The notes beneath the pieces were generated by a model that saw nothing but the letters and a program-made list of their open reading frames with translations, was not told where the DNA came from and did not search any database. A DNA stretch of 64,000 nt from NCBI GenBank assembly GCA_963847965.1, contig CAWKCG010000027.1:62001-126000 (forward strand), in the 5' to 3' direction. The translations under genes and the position numbers were made by a program. Source of the DNA: Palsa-504 sp963847965 (lineage in GTDB: Bacteria > Actinomycetota > Actinomycetes > Streptosporangiales > Streptosporangiaceae). Below, piece by piece: positions 17,094 through 25,259 of this stretch (its first letter is position 1; every line of letters begins with the position of its first letter).

Positions 17094-17876
17094 ATGACCG
17101 AACCTGTCACCTACTCCCGGTACCTGCGGCTGGATCAGCTGCTCTCGGCCCAGCAGCCCCGGTCCGGCGAGCACGACGAGATGCTGTTCATCGTCATCCA
17201 CCAGATCTACGAGCTGTGGTTCAAGCAGCTCCTGCACGAGCTCGGCAAGCTGCAGTCCGAGCTGGAGTCCGGCAGCACCACGCACGCCATGCGCACGCTG
17301 CGGCGCACGCTGGCCATCCTGAAGATCGTGGTGACGCAGCTCGACGTGCTCGAGACCATGACACCCACCCAGTTCACCCGGTTCCGCGCCGAGCTCGGCA
17401 CGTCGAGCGGGTTCGAGTCCGCGCAGTTCCGCCAGCTCGAGGCCGTGCTGGGCCGCCGGGACCCGATGATGATCGCGCAGTACGCGAAGGGCAGCGCGGA
17501 GCGCGACCGGATCGAGGCCGCGATGGCGCGGCCGTCCCTGTTCGACTCCTTCCTCCGCTACCTGGCCGGGCAGGGATACGACATTCCGGCCGAGGCGCTG
17601 CACCGCGACGTCAGCGCGCCCCTCGAGGGTTCGCCCGCGGTGCAGCAGGTGCTGAAGAAGGTGTACGACGACGACACCGACGCCACCGCGGTATGCGAGC
17701 TGCTCGTCGACCTGGACGAGGGCATGCAGGAATGGCGCTACCACCACGTCAAGATGGTGGAGCGGACCATCGGGGGCAGGCGCGGCACCGGCGGCTCGTC
17801 CGGCGCGACGTACCTGCGGTCGACCCTCGGGAACCCGACCTTCCCCGACCTGTGGGCGATGCGCAGCCTCGGGTAA
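17094..17876 (+). CDS. kynA: Tryptophan 2,3-dioxygenase
   Basis: Heme enzyme opening the indole ring of tryptophan to N-formylkynurenine. 260 residues, typical of short bacterial forms. VTYSRYLRLDQLLSAQ at the N-terminus, HDEMLFIVIHQIYELWFKQL in the active site and WRYHHVKMVERTIGG with the proximal histidine are all present, as is the final GGSSGATYLRSTL segment. With kynU it makes most of the path from tryptophan to anthranilate; the formamidase is not encoded nearby. Start ATG 17094, seven bases after kynU. Confidence 0.96.
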   Translation: MTEPVTYSRYLRLDQLLSAQQPRSGEHDEMLFIVIHQIYELWFKQLLHELGKLQSELESGSTTHAMRTLRRTLAILKIVVTQLDVLETMTPTQFTRFRAELGTSSGFESAQFRQLEAVLGRRDPMMIAQYAKGSAERDRIEAAMARPSLFDSFLRYLAGQGYDIPAEALHRDVSAPLEGSPAVQQVLKKVYDDDTDATAVCELLVDLDEGMQEWRYHHVKMVERTIGGRRGTGGSSGATYLRSTLGNPTFPDLWAMRSLG

Positions 17877-17919
17877 GGCGCGGCCTGGACTGCCTTCGGC
17901 CGCACACCGGTAGGGGAGT

Positions 17920-19677
17920 TCACTCCCACTCGATGGTGGCGGGGGGCTTGCTGGTCAGGTCGAGGACGACGCGGTTGATCTGGGGGACCTCGTTGGTGAT
18001 GCGGGTGGAGATCCGGGCGAGGACCTCGTCGGGGAGGCGCGCCCAGTCCGCGGTCATGGCGTCCTCGCTGGTCACCGGGCGGAGGACCAGCGGGTGGCCG
18101 TAGCTACGGCCGTCGCCCTGCACGCCGACCGAGCGCACGTCGGCCAGCAGCACCACCGGGCACTGCCAGATCAGGGCGTCGAGCCCGGCGGCTGACATCT
18201 CCTCGCGCACGATGGCGTCGGCCTCGCGCAGGACCGCGAGGCGGTCCGCGGTAACCTCGCCGACGATCCTGATCGCCAGCCCGGGGCCCGGGAACGGCTG
18301 CCGGCGGACGATGGCCTGCGGCAGGCCGAGCTCGGTGCCCACTTGCCTTACCTCGTCCTTGAACAGCCAGCGCAGCGGCTCGACCAGGCGGAACTTCAGG
18401 TCGTCCGGGAGCCCGCCGACGTTGTGGTGCGACTTGATCGTCGCGGTGCCGGTGCCGCCGCCCGACTCAACGACGTCCGGGTACAGCGTGCCCTGGACCA
18501 GGAACTCGCACGTCTCGCCCTGCTGGCCTGCCTCGGCGGTGATCTGCCTGGCCGCGCGCTCGAAGGCGCGGATGAACTCCCGGCCGATGACCTTCCGCTT
18601 CTGCTCCGGGTCGGTCACCCTCGCCAGCGCGGAAAGGAACGCCCCGGCCTCGGTCGCCACGGTGAGCCGGACGCCGGTGGCGGCCACGAAGTCCTGCTCA
18701 ACCTGCTCGGCCTCGCCCTTGCGCAGGAGGCCGTGGTCGACGAACACGCAGGTGAGCCGGTCGCCGATGGCGCGCTGCACGAGAGCGGCGGCGACCGCGG
18801 AGTCCACGCCGCCGGACAGCCCGCAGATCGCGCGGCCGCCGCCGACCTGCTCGCGGATGAGCTGCACCTGTTCCTCGACGATGTTCAGCATCGTCCAGGA
18901 CGGCCAGCAGCCGGCCAGCTCGAGGAAGCGGGACAGGATCCGGGTGCCGTGCTCGGTGTGCATGACCTCCGGGTGGAACTGGACGCCGTACAGGCGGCTC
19001 CTGGCGTTCTCGATCGCCGCCACCGGGGTCGCCGCGGTGCGCGCGGCCACCGCGAAGCCGGGCGGTGCCGCCGTGGCCGTGTCCCCGTGCGACATCCAGA
19101 CGCGCTGCCTGGCGGGCGTGCCCACCAGCAACCCCCCTCCCCCCGCCAGGGACCAGGCGAGGCCAGGGGGACCGAAGGGGCCAGTGGGGGCGAGGGGGTC
19201 TGGAGGGCCTGGGGGGACTTGTCCCCCCCAAGGGGGGCCTGGGGGGATGGGTCCCCCCAGAGGGGGGTCCGGGGGGCCGAGGGGGTTTGGGGGGAAAGGT
19301 TTCCCCCCAAGATCGGGGGGTTCCGGGGGGTCGTCCCCCCGGACTAGCACAGCAGCGCCGTACTCGGCCATGCCGGTCCGCTCGACGGTCCCGCCGAGGC
19401 CGGCCACCATCAGCTGGAAGCCGTAGCAGATGCCGAGGACGGGGACGCCCGCGCCGAACAGCCCGGCGGGGGCGGGCGGGGCGCCTTCGGCGTAGACCGA
19501 GGCCGGGCCGCCGGACAAGATGACGGCCTTGGGCCGCCTGGCCAGCATCTCCGCCACCGGCATGGTGGACGGGACGATCTCGGAATAGACGTGGCACTCG
19601 CGCACCCGACGGGCGATCAGCTGCGCGTACTGCGCGCCGAAGTCGACCACGAGCACGGTATCGAAGCCGCCGGACAC
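17920..19677 (-). CDS. guaA: GMP synthase with a Pro/Gly-rich insertion
   Basis: Glutamine-dependent conversion of XMP to GMP. At 585 residues it is roughly 60-70 longer than usual. The glutaminase domain has LGICYGFQLM with the nucleophilic Cys84 and GVQFHPEVMHTEHG; the ATP-pyrophosphatase part has GLSGGVDSAVAAALVQ, and the dimer domain ends KPPATIEWE. Between AEYG (residue 107) and GGLLVGTPARQRVWMSHGD (from about 181) lie some 73 residues such as RGDDPPEPPDLGGKPFPPNP, where family members have a short beta-hairpin segment. This is repeat copy B read in frame. No frameshift results, and the catalytic residues are intact, so the enzyme may still work with a surface loop. It starts just past the stop of the CNNM gene and is probably coupled to it. 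Confidence 0.93.
   Translation of the reverse strand: MSGGFDTVLVVDFGAQYAQLIARRVRECHVYSEIVPSTMPVAEMLARRPKAVILSGGPASVYAEGAPPAPAGLFGAGVPVLGICYGFQLMVAGLGGTVERTGMAEYGAAVLVRGDDPPEPPDLGGKPFPPNPLGPPDPPLGGPIPPGPPWGGQVPPGPPDPLAPTGPFGPPGLAWSLAGGGGLLVGTPARQRVWMSHGDTATAAPPGFAVAARTAATPVAAIENARSRLYGVQFHPEVMHTEHGTRILSRFLELAGCWPSWTMLNIVEEQVQLIREQVGGGRAICGLSGGVDSAVAAALVQRAIGDRLTCVFVDHGLLRKGEAEQVEQDFVAATGVRLTVATEAGAFLSALARVTDPEQKRKVIGREFIRAFERAARQITAEAGQQGETCEFLVQGTLYPDVVESGGGTGTATIKSHHNVGGLPDDLKFRLVEPLRWLFKDEVRQVGTELGLPQAIVRRQPFPGPGLAIRIVGEVTADRLAVLREADAIVREEMSAAGLDALIWQCPVVLLADVRSVGVQGDGRSYGHPLVLRPVTSEDAMTADWARLPDEVLARISTRITNEVPQINRVVLDLTSKPPATIEWE
19138..19353 (-). repeat. G6/C6 palindromic repeat, copy B, in frame inside guaA
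   Basis: Read on the guaA strand it begins GCTGTGCTAGTCCGGGGGGA and continues through the same core as copy A: the C6 run, GATCTTGGGGGGAAACC, TTCCCCCCAAACCCCCTCGG. It then extends as further G6/C6 modules and a GC-rich tail. It is a whole number of codons, so guaA stays open. The plus strand carries many G6 runs and could fold into G-quadruplexes. Confidence 0.88.
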
Positions 19678-19678
19678 G

Positions 19679-21142
19679 CTAGCCGCCTTCCTCTGGGGTT
19701 TTGGCGTCGAGTGGGGTCTTGGCGTCGAGCCGGACCTGGCCCGCGGGAACGGCCGGGCCGGAGGGCCTGGCCGGGGCGGGGCTGGGACTGGCCGGGGCGG
19801 GGCCGGGGCTCGCCGGGGCGGGGCTGGGACTGGCCGGGGCGGGGCCGGGGCTCGCCGGGGCAGGGCTGGGGGTGGGCGCGACGCGGAGCCTGGCGATGCG
19901 GCGGCCGTCGAGTTCGGTCACCGTGATCGTGCGGCCGGCCGCCTGGACGCTGTCCCCCACGGACGGCAGGTCGCCGAGCGCGGCGAGGACGTAGCCCGCG
20001 ACGGTCTCGTACGGGCCTTCGGGCAGCTCGATCCCGGTCTGCTCGGCGAACTCGTCCAGGTTGAGCAGGCCGTCGACCTCCACGTCGCCGCTGGGCATGG
20101 TGGTCGCCTGGCTCTGCTCGGTGTCGTATTCGTCCCTGATCTCGCCGATCAGCTCCTCCACCAGGTCTTCCAGCGTGACGATGCCGGCGGTGCCGCCGTA
20201 ATCGTCGACCACGATGGCCAGGTGCGCCCGCTCGCGCCGCATCTCAGACAGCGCGGAGAGGACGGTCTTGCTGATCGGCAGGAACTTCACGGTCCGGGCG
20301 ATCCGGCCGACGGGCATCGAGAGGCTGGCCACGCCCGGGCCGAGCAGGTCGCGCACGTGCACGAAGCCGATCACGTTGTCGTAGGTGTCCTGGTACACCG
20401 GCAGCCGGGAATGGGGAAGGCTGGCGGCGGTGGCGGCGGCCTGCGCGACGGGCGTCTCGGCGTCCAGGAACACCACCTCGGTCCGGGGCACGAGGACCTC
20501 GCGGATCTGGCGTTTCCCCGCGTCGAAGACCTCCCCGGCGATATGCCGCTCGTCCGGGCTGAGCGCCTGCGCGCCGGTCACCAGGTCACGCAGTTCCTGC
20601 TCGGTCATGGCCTGGCGGCCGACGCGCGGGTCGCCGCCCAGGATGGCGACCAGGAGGTTCGTCGACCTGGTCAGCAGCCAGACCACCGGCCTGGCCAGCG
20701 TCGCGATCCGGTCAAGCAGCGGCGCGGCGACCAGCGCGAGCCGCGGGGCCCGCTGCAGCGCGATCCGCTTGGGCGCGAGTTCACCGAGCACCAGGCTCAC
20801 GAAGGTGATGCAGATGGTCACCACGATGAACGAGACCGTCGCCGCCCACCCCGCTGACAGGTGCTGCCTGACCAGCCACGACTTCAACAGGCCCGCGAGG
20901 GTCGCGGCGCCGTAGGCGCCGGAGACCAGGGTGGCCAGCGTCACGCCGATCTGCACGGCGGAGAAGAACCGGTTCGGGTCCTGCGCGAGCCTGGCCGCCC
21001 TCTGCCCGCGCCTGCCCCGCCTCGCCAGCGCCCTGACCTGGCCTTCCCGCAGCGAAACGAGAGCCATCTCCGAGGCAGAGAAGAATCCCCCGATGGACAC
21101 GATGACCAGGACGACGATGATGTCCAGGACGACCTTGCTCAC
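19679..21142 (-). CDS. CNNM/CorC-type membrane protein with CBS pair
   Basis: Hemolysin-related (HlyC/CorC, UPF0053) transporter-like protein, possibly for magnesium or cobalt efflux. 487 residues: CNNM transmembrane domain at about 1-190 (VVLDIIVVLVIVSIGGFFSA, then SFIVVTICITFVSLVLGELA), a CBS pair at about 205-330 (REVLVPRTEVVFLDAET, then IVVDDYGGTAGIVTLEDLVE), and a CorC_HlyC domain to about 425. The tail is a low-complexity Pro/Ala/Ser repeat (PAPASPGP) followed by LDAKTP twice. Its stop lies one base before the guaA start, suggesting cotranscription. Substrate is not proven for the family. Confidence 0.88.
   Translation of the reverse strand: MSKVVLDIIVVLVIVSIGGFFSASEMALVSLREGQVRALARRGRRGQRAARLAQDPNRFFSAVQIGVTLATLVSGAYGAATLAGLLKSWLVRQHLSAGWAATVSFIVVTICITFVSLVLGELAPKRIALQRAPRLALVAAPLLDRIATLARPVVWLLTRSTNLLVAILGGDPRVGRQAMTEQELRDLVTGAQALSPDERHIAGEVFDAGKRQIREVLVPRTEVVFLDAETPVAQAAATAASLPHSRLPVYQDTYDNVIGFVHVRDLLGPGVASLSMPVGRIARTVKFLPISKTVLSALSEMRRERAHLAIVVDDYGGTAGIVTLEDLVEELIGEIRDEYDTEQSQATTMPSGDVEVDGLLNLDEFAEQTGIELPEGPYETVAGYVLAALGDLPSVGDSVQAAGRTITVTELDGRRIARLRVAPTPSPAPASPGPAPASPSPAPASPGPAPASPSPAPARPSGPAVPAGQVRLDAKTPLDAKTPEEGG
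19773..19870 (-). repeat. 42-bp tandem repeat encoding Pro/Ala/Ser tail
   Basis: Two complete 42-bp units (19773-19814, 19815-19856) and a partial third encode SPSPAPASPGPAPA twice in the C-terminus of the CNNM protein. The copies are nearly identical, indicating recent expansion and a likely length polymorphism between strains. Confidence 0.85.
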
Positions 21143-21290
21143 GCCGCGATCGCCGACTTCCTCCGATCAGTGCCCGCCGGACGGGGCCGATCCCGATACC
21201 GGGACTAAGGCCCGCTCCCGGTGCACGATGTGTCTGGCCAGTCTAGACCGGATACCGTGTGAGTCCCGTGGACACACTGAGGGAGGCTTC

Positions 21291-22262
21291 ATGAGGGTGC
21301 TGGTGACCGGCGGCGCCGGGTACATCGGCAGTGTCGTCGCGGCGCAGCTTGTCGCGGCCGGGCACGACGTCACCGTGCTCGACGACCTGTCCACCGGGCA
21401 CGCCAACGCGGTCCCGGCGGGCGCGACGTTCGTCAGGGGCACGCTGCGGGACTGCGCGGCCGAGGTGCTGGCCGACGGGACCGACGCGGTGCTGCACTTC
21501 GCCGCGAAGTCGCTGGTCGGCGAGTCGGTGGCGGAGCCCGCGAAGTACTGGTCGGCCAACCTCGGCGGCACGCTCGCGCTGCTCGACGCGATGCGCGAGA
21601 TCGGGGTGCGCACGATCGTCTTCTCCTCCACCGCCGCCGTCTACGGCCAGCCGGAACGCACGCCGATCACCGAAACCGATCCCACCCTCCCGACGAGTCC
21701 CTACGGCGCGTCGAAGCTCGCCGTGGACACCACGCTCACCGAGTTCGCCAGGCTCTACGGGTTCGGCGCGGTCAGCCTGCGCTACTTCAACGTGGCCGGC
21801 GCGCAGCAAACCAGCGAGGGCGCCTGGCTCGGCGAGCGGCACCACCCGGAAACGCACCTGATCCCGGCCGTGCTGGCCAGCGTGGCCGCGGGCCGCCACG
21901 TGCAGATCTTCGGCGACGATTACGACACCCCCGACGGGACCTGCGTCCGCGATTACGTTCACGTCACGGACCTGGCGGACGCGCATCTGCGGGCGCTGGC
22001 GGCCTGCCAGCCCGGGCGGCACCGCGTCTACAACCTGGGCAGCGAGGCCGGATTCTCGGTCCGCGAGGTGATCGACGTATGCGCCGACGTCACCGGCAGC
22101 GTCGTCGACGCGGAGGTGACCGCGCGCAGGCCGGGCGACCCGGCGGTGCTGGTCGCCTCGTCCGAGCGGATCCAGGCCGAGCTAGGCTGGCGGGCGGCCA
22201 GGGACCTGCGCACCATGGCCGCCGACGCCTGGGAGTTCACCAAGGCGCGGCGAGACGCCTGA
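21291..22262 (+). CDS. galE: UDP-glucose 4-epimerase
   Basis: Short-chain epimerase interconverting UDP-glucose and UDP-galactose, for galactose use and cell-surface sugars. 323 residues. N-terminal NAD site VLVTGGAGYIGSVV, FSSTAAVYGQPE with the catalytic Ser, YGASKLAVDTTL with the YxxxK pair, and GTCVRDYVHVTDLADAHLRA typical of GalE. The start ATG 21291 follows GGGAGGCTTC. Upstream codons to 20931 lie over the divergent CNNM gene and are rejected. The amidohydrolase begins 58 nt downstream. Confidence 0.94.
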   Translation: MRVLVTGGAGYIGSVVAAQLVAAGHDVTVLDDLSTGHANAVPAGATFVRGTLRDCAAEVLADGTDAVLHFAAKSLVGESVAEPAKYWSANLGGTLALLDAMREIGVRTIVFSSTAAVYGQPERTPITETDPTLPTSPYGASKLAVDTTLTEFARLYGFGAVSLRYFNVAGAQQTSEGAWLGERHHPETHLIPAVLASVAAGRHVQIFGDDYDTPDGTCVRDYVHVTDLADAHLRALAACQPGRHRVYNLGSEAGFSVREVIDVCADVTGSVVDAEVTARRPGDPAVLVASSERIQAELGWRAARDLRTMAADAWEFTKARRDA

Positions 22263-22273
22263 AGGAGGAACCG

Positions 22274-22309
22274 ATGCCGGTGCGTGATGAGGCGCGGGGT
22301 GAGGCATGA
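22274..22309 (+). CDS. 11-residue minigene duplicating the next gene's start
   Basis: AAGGAGGAACCG precedes an ATG that reads MPVRDEARGEA and stops at 22309. The following gene begins with nearly the same ribosome site and MPVRDEAAAM at 22321. The 47-bp spacing and matching sequence show a tandem duplication of the 5' end. It may be silent or may act as a short leader ORF. Confidence 0.45.
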   Translation: MPVRDEARGEA

Positions 22310-22320
22310 GGGAGGAACAG

Positions 22321-23514
22321 ATGCCGGTACGTGACGAGGCGGCGGCGATGGCGGGCGAGATCGCCGGGCTACGGCACGCAATCCACCGCGAGCCCGAGAT
22401 CGGCCTGGACCTGCCCAAGACGCAGGCGAAGGTGCTGGCCGCCCTGGACGGGCTGCCGCTCGAGATCAGCACCGGCGAGGGGCTCACCTCGGTGACGGCG
22501 GTGCTGCGCGGCGGCCGGCCGGGTCCCGCGGTCCTGCTGCGCGGCGACATGGACGCGCTGCCGGTCACCGAGGAGACCCACCTGCCCTACGCATCGGTGA
22601 TCCCCGGCGCGATGCACGCCTGCGGTCACGACCTGCACACCGCGATGCTGGCCGGCGCCGCGCGCCTGCTGTCGGCCCGGCGGGCCGACCTGCCCGGGAC
22701 GGTGATCTTCATGTTCCAGCCGGGCGAGGAGGGCTACGCCGGCGCCAGGGAGATGATCTCCGAGGGCGTGCTCGCCGCCGCGGGCGAGCGCCCGGTCGCG
22801 GCCTACGCGCTGCACGTGACCTCCAACCGGCTGCCCTGCGGGATGTTCTCCACCAGGGGCGGCCCGATGCTCGCCGCCGCCGACAAGATCACGATCACCG
22901 TGCACGGGCGCGGCGGGCACGCCTCGATGCCGCACCGGGCCGCGGACCCGATCCCGGCCGCGTGCGAGATGGTGATCGGGCTGCAGACCATGGTGACCAG
23001 GAACTTCGACGTGTTCGATCCGGTCGTGATCACCGTCGGCAGCTTCCACGCCGGCACCGCAGACAACGTGATACCGGACCAGGCCACGTTCCTGGCCACC
23101 GCCCGCTCGTTCAGCCATAAGTCCAGGAGCACGCTGGCGGAGCTGGTGCCGCGGCTCGTCGGGGACATCGCCCGCGCGCACGGCCTGACCGCCGAGGCCG
23201 AGTACTCCGGGGAGTACCCGGTGACCGTCAACGACGGCGCCGAGGCGGAGTTCGCGAGCGAGACGATCGCCAGCGTGTTCGGGGAAGGGCGCGGTGAGGT
23301 GGCGCAGTTCCCGATCACCGGCGCCGAGGACTTCTCCTTCGTGCTGGAGCGGGTCCCCGGCGCGTTCGTCATGCTCGGGGCCTGCCCGCCCGGTCAGGAC
23401 CCGGAGACCGCGCCGACCAACCACTCCGCGGTCGCGGTCTTCGACGACGCGGCCCTGGCCGACGGCACCGCCCTGTACGCCGAGCTGGCCCTGCGCCGCC
23501 TGGCCCGGGCCTGA
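22321..23514 (+). CDS. M20-family amidohydrolase (hippurate/IAA-amino acid hydrolase type)
   Basis: Zinc or manganese hydrolase expected to release amino acids from N-acyl conjugates. 397 residues. Metal-binding HACGHDLHTAML, MFQPGEEGYAGA with the catalytic glutamate, and the C-terminal GAEDFSFVLERVPGAF are diagnostic of the M20D branch; the dimerisation lid carries GRGGHASMPHRAADPI. I chose ATG 22321 with GGGAGGAACAG upstream; an in-frame ATG at 22306 overlaps the minigene stop. Substrate cannot be told from sequence. It sits between galE and the DUF885 gene, all in one direction. Confidence 0.9.
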   Translation: MPVRDEAAAMAGEIAGLRHAIHREPEIGLDLPKTQAKVLAALDGLPLEISTGEGLTSVTAVLRGGRPGPAVLLRGDMDALPVTEETHLPYASVIPGAMHACGHDLHTAMLAGAARLLSARRADLPGTVIFMFQPGEEGYAGAREMISEGVLAAAGERPVAAYALHVTSNRLPCGMFSTRGGPMLAAADKITITVHGRGGHASMPHRAADPIPAACEMVIGLQTMVTRNFDVFDPVVITVGSFHAGTADNVIPDQATFLATARSFSHKSRSTLAELVPRLVGDIARAHGLTAEAEYSGEYPVTVNDGAEAEFASETIASVFGEGRGEVAQFPITGAEDFSFVLERVPGAFVMLGACPPGQDPETAPTNHSAVAVFDDAALADGTALYAELALRRLARA

Positions 23515-23528
23515 CCAGGTAGGTGATC

Positions 23529-25211
23529 ATGACTGAGACCGAAGGTCCCGCGTCCCCCGTACGTGACCTGGCCGACCGCTTCCACCGGCGCTGGCTGGAG
23601 GAGAACCCGTTCGCCGCCACCATGTACGGCATTCCCGGATACGACGACCTGGTCCCAGACGAGAGCGAGAAAGGCCAGCAGGCCTGGCGGGCCGAGGTGG
23701 AGCGGTTCCTCGCGGAGGCCGACGCGATCGCACCCGGAGGGCTCACGCCGGCCGATGCGGTCACGCTCGACTGCGCGAAGGAGGCGGCCGCGCAGGAGCT
23801 GGCGGTCATCGACCTGGCCCGGGACGAGTACACCGTCACCCCCATGCAGTACTCCGGGCCGGGGCTATTCCTGGCGGTAGCCGCCCGGTCGGTCCTGGTC
23901 GACGCGGCCGCGGCCGAGGCCTACCTGGTCCGCCTGCGCCGCAGCGGCGGGTGGCTCGACCAGATCGGCGAACGGCTGCGGGCCGGAGCCCGCCGGGGAC
24001 GGCTGCCGGTGGCCCCGCTCACCGAGCAGGCCCTCGCCTGGGCCGAGGGCATCCTGGCCGCGCCCGCCATCGGGCCGGTGCTGGCCCCCCGGCCGCCGCA
24101 CGGGTGGGACGGGGCGCCGGCGTGGGAGGAAGAACGCCGGGCGGTCGCCGAGGAGGTGGTGAGGCCGGCGCTGGCCGGATGGGTCGCCACCGTTTCCGAG
24201 CTGCTCCCGCGGGCCCGGCCTTCGGCGCAGGCCGGGCTGGTTTACCTGCCCGGCGGCCGGGACGACTACGCCAGGGCGGTCCGGATCTACACGACGCTGC
24301 CGGTGTCTGCGGAGCAGTTGCACCAGACCGGCCTTGAGCACATCGCCGCGCTGGAGGCCAGGGCCGTGGAGCTGGGGGCTGGCCTGGGCCTTTCCGGTCT
24401 TGACGAGGTATTCGCCGCCGTGCGGGACTCGGCGGGCCAGATCCCGCCGGAGCAGGCCATCGCCCAGGCGACCGTGGCGGTGCGGCGGGCCGAGGCGCGC
24501 GCGGCGGAGATCTTCCCGGCGCCCCTCCCGCCGCCGTGCGAGGTGACGGCCATGCCGGACGTGGTGGCCCTGAGCGGCGCGGCGCCCCACTACACCCCGC
24601 CGCGCCTGGACGGCGGCCGGGCAGGGACGTACTGGTTCAATACCAGGCGGCCCACCGCCGGTACCGGATGGGACACCGAGGCGGTCGCCTTCCACGAGGC
24701 GGTGCCCGGGCATCACCTGCAGCTGTCCCGCCTGCAGCTGCTCACCGAGCTGCCCGCGCTGCAGCGCCAGCGCAGCCTCCCGGTGTTCTCCGAGGGCTGG
24801 GGCCTGTACGCCGAGCAGCTCGCCGAGGAGGCCGGGCTGTACGCCGACGACAGGGGCCTGCTCGGCTCGATCGAGGCGTCGCTGATGCGGGCCGCCCGGC
24901 TGGTGGTGGACACCGGACTGCACGCCCTGGGCTGGAGCCGGGAGCAGGCCCTGGAGTTCTTCGTGGCCCACGTCCCCGTGCCGCCCGAGTTCCTCGCCTC
25001 CGAGATCGACCGGTACATCGTGATGCCCGGGCAGGCGCTCGCGTACCTGACCGGCAAGCTCGAGATCCTCAGGCTCCGGGAGGAGGCCCGCAGGCGCCTG
25101 GGCCAGGCGTTCTCACTGCCCGCCTTCCACGCCGCCGTCCTCGACCACGGCTCGCTCCCGATGCCGACGCTGGACCGCAGCATCACCGCCTGGCTGGATC
25201 AGGCCGGCTGA
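23529..25211 (+). CDS. DUF885 family protein (putative metallopeptidase)
   Basis: About 560 residues, matching the DUF885 family. AVAFHEAVPGHHLQLSRLQL contains the HExxxGHH-like zinc site and is followed by FSEGWGLYAEQLAEEAGLY, the second conserved block. MPGQALAYLTGKLEILRLRE lies near the end. No signal peptide, so it is cytoplasmic. The family is thought to hydrolyse peptide-like bonds, but few members have been studied. The start is the ATG at 23529; a GTG two codons earlier is possible. It lies 14 nt after the amidohydrolase, so both may act on one class of conjugates. Confidence 0.85.
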   Translation: MTETEGPASPVRDLADRFHRRWLEENPFAATMYGIPGYDDLVPDESEKGQQAWRAEVERFLAEADAIAPGGLTPADAVTLDCAKEAAAQELAVIDLARDEYTVTPMQYSGPGLFLAVAARSVLVDAAAAEAYLVRLRRSGGWLDQIGERLRAGARRGRLPVAPLTEQALAWAEGILAAPAIGPVLAPRPPHGWDGAPAWEEERRAVAEEVVRPALAGWVATVSELLPRARPSAQAGLVYLPGGRDDYARAVRIYTTLPVSAEQLHQTGLEHIAALEARAVELGAGLGLSGLDEVFAAVRDSAGQIPPEQAIAQATVAVRRAEARAAEIFPAPLPPPCEVTAMPDVVALSGAAPHYTPPRLDGGRAGTYWFNTRRPTAGTGWDTEAVAFHEAVPGHHLQLSRLQLLTELPALQRQRSLPVFSEGWGLYAEQLAEEAGLYADDRGLLGSIEASLMRAARLVVDTGLHALGWSREQALEFFVAHVPVPPEFLASEIDRYIVMPGQALAYLTGKLEILRLREEARRRLGQAFSLPAFHAAVLDHGSLPMPTLDRSITAWLDQAG

Positions 25212-25231
25212 CACCCGGCGGGCCGCCCGCA

Positions 25232-25254
25232 GGATCCCGGCGCTCGCGGGATCC
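25232..25254. terminator. Hairpin between convergent DUF885 and mdh genes
   Basis: GGATCCCG (25232-25239) and CGGGATCC (25247-25254) form a stem in the 48-bp space between two converging stop codons, so it may serve both. A 17-bp direct repeat (ggatcccggcgct) overlaps it. Confidence 0.6.
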
Positions 25255-25259
25255 CGGCG

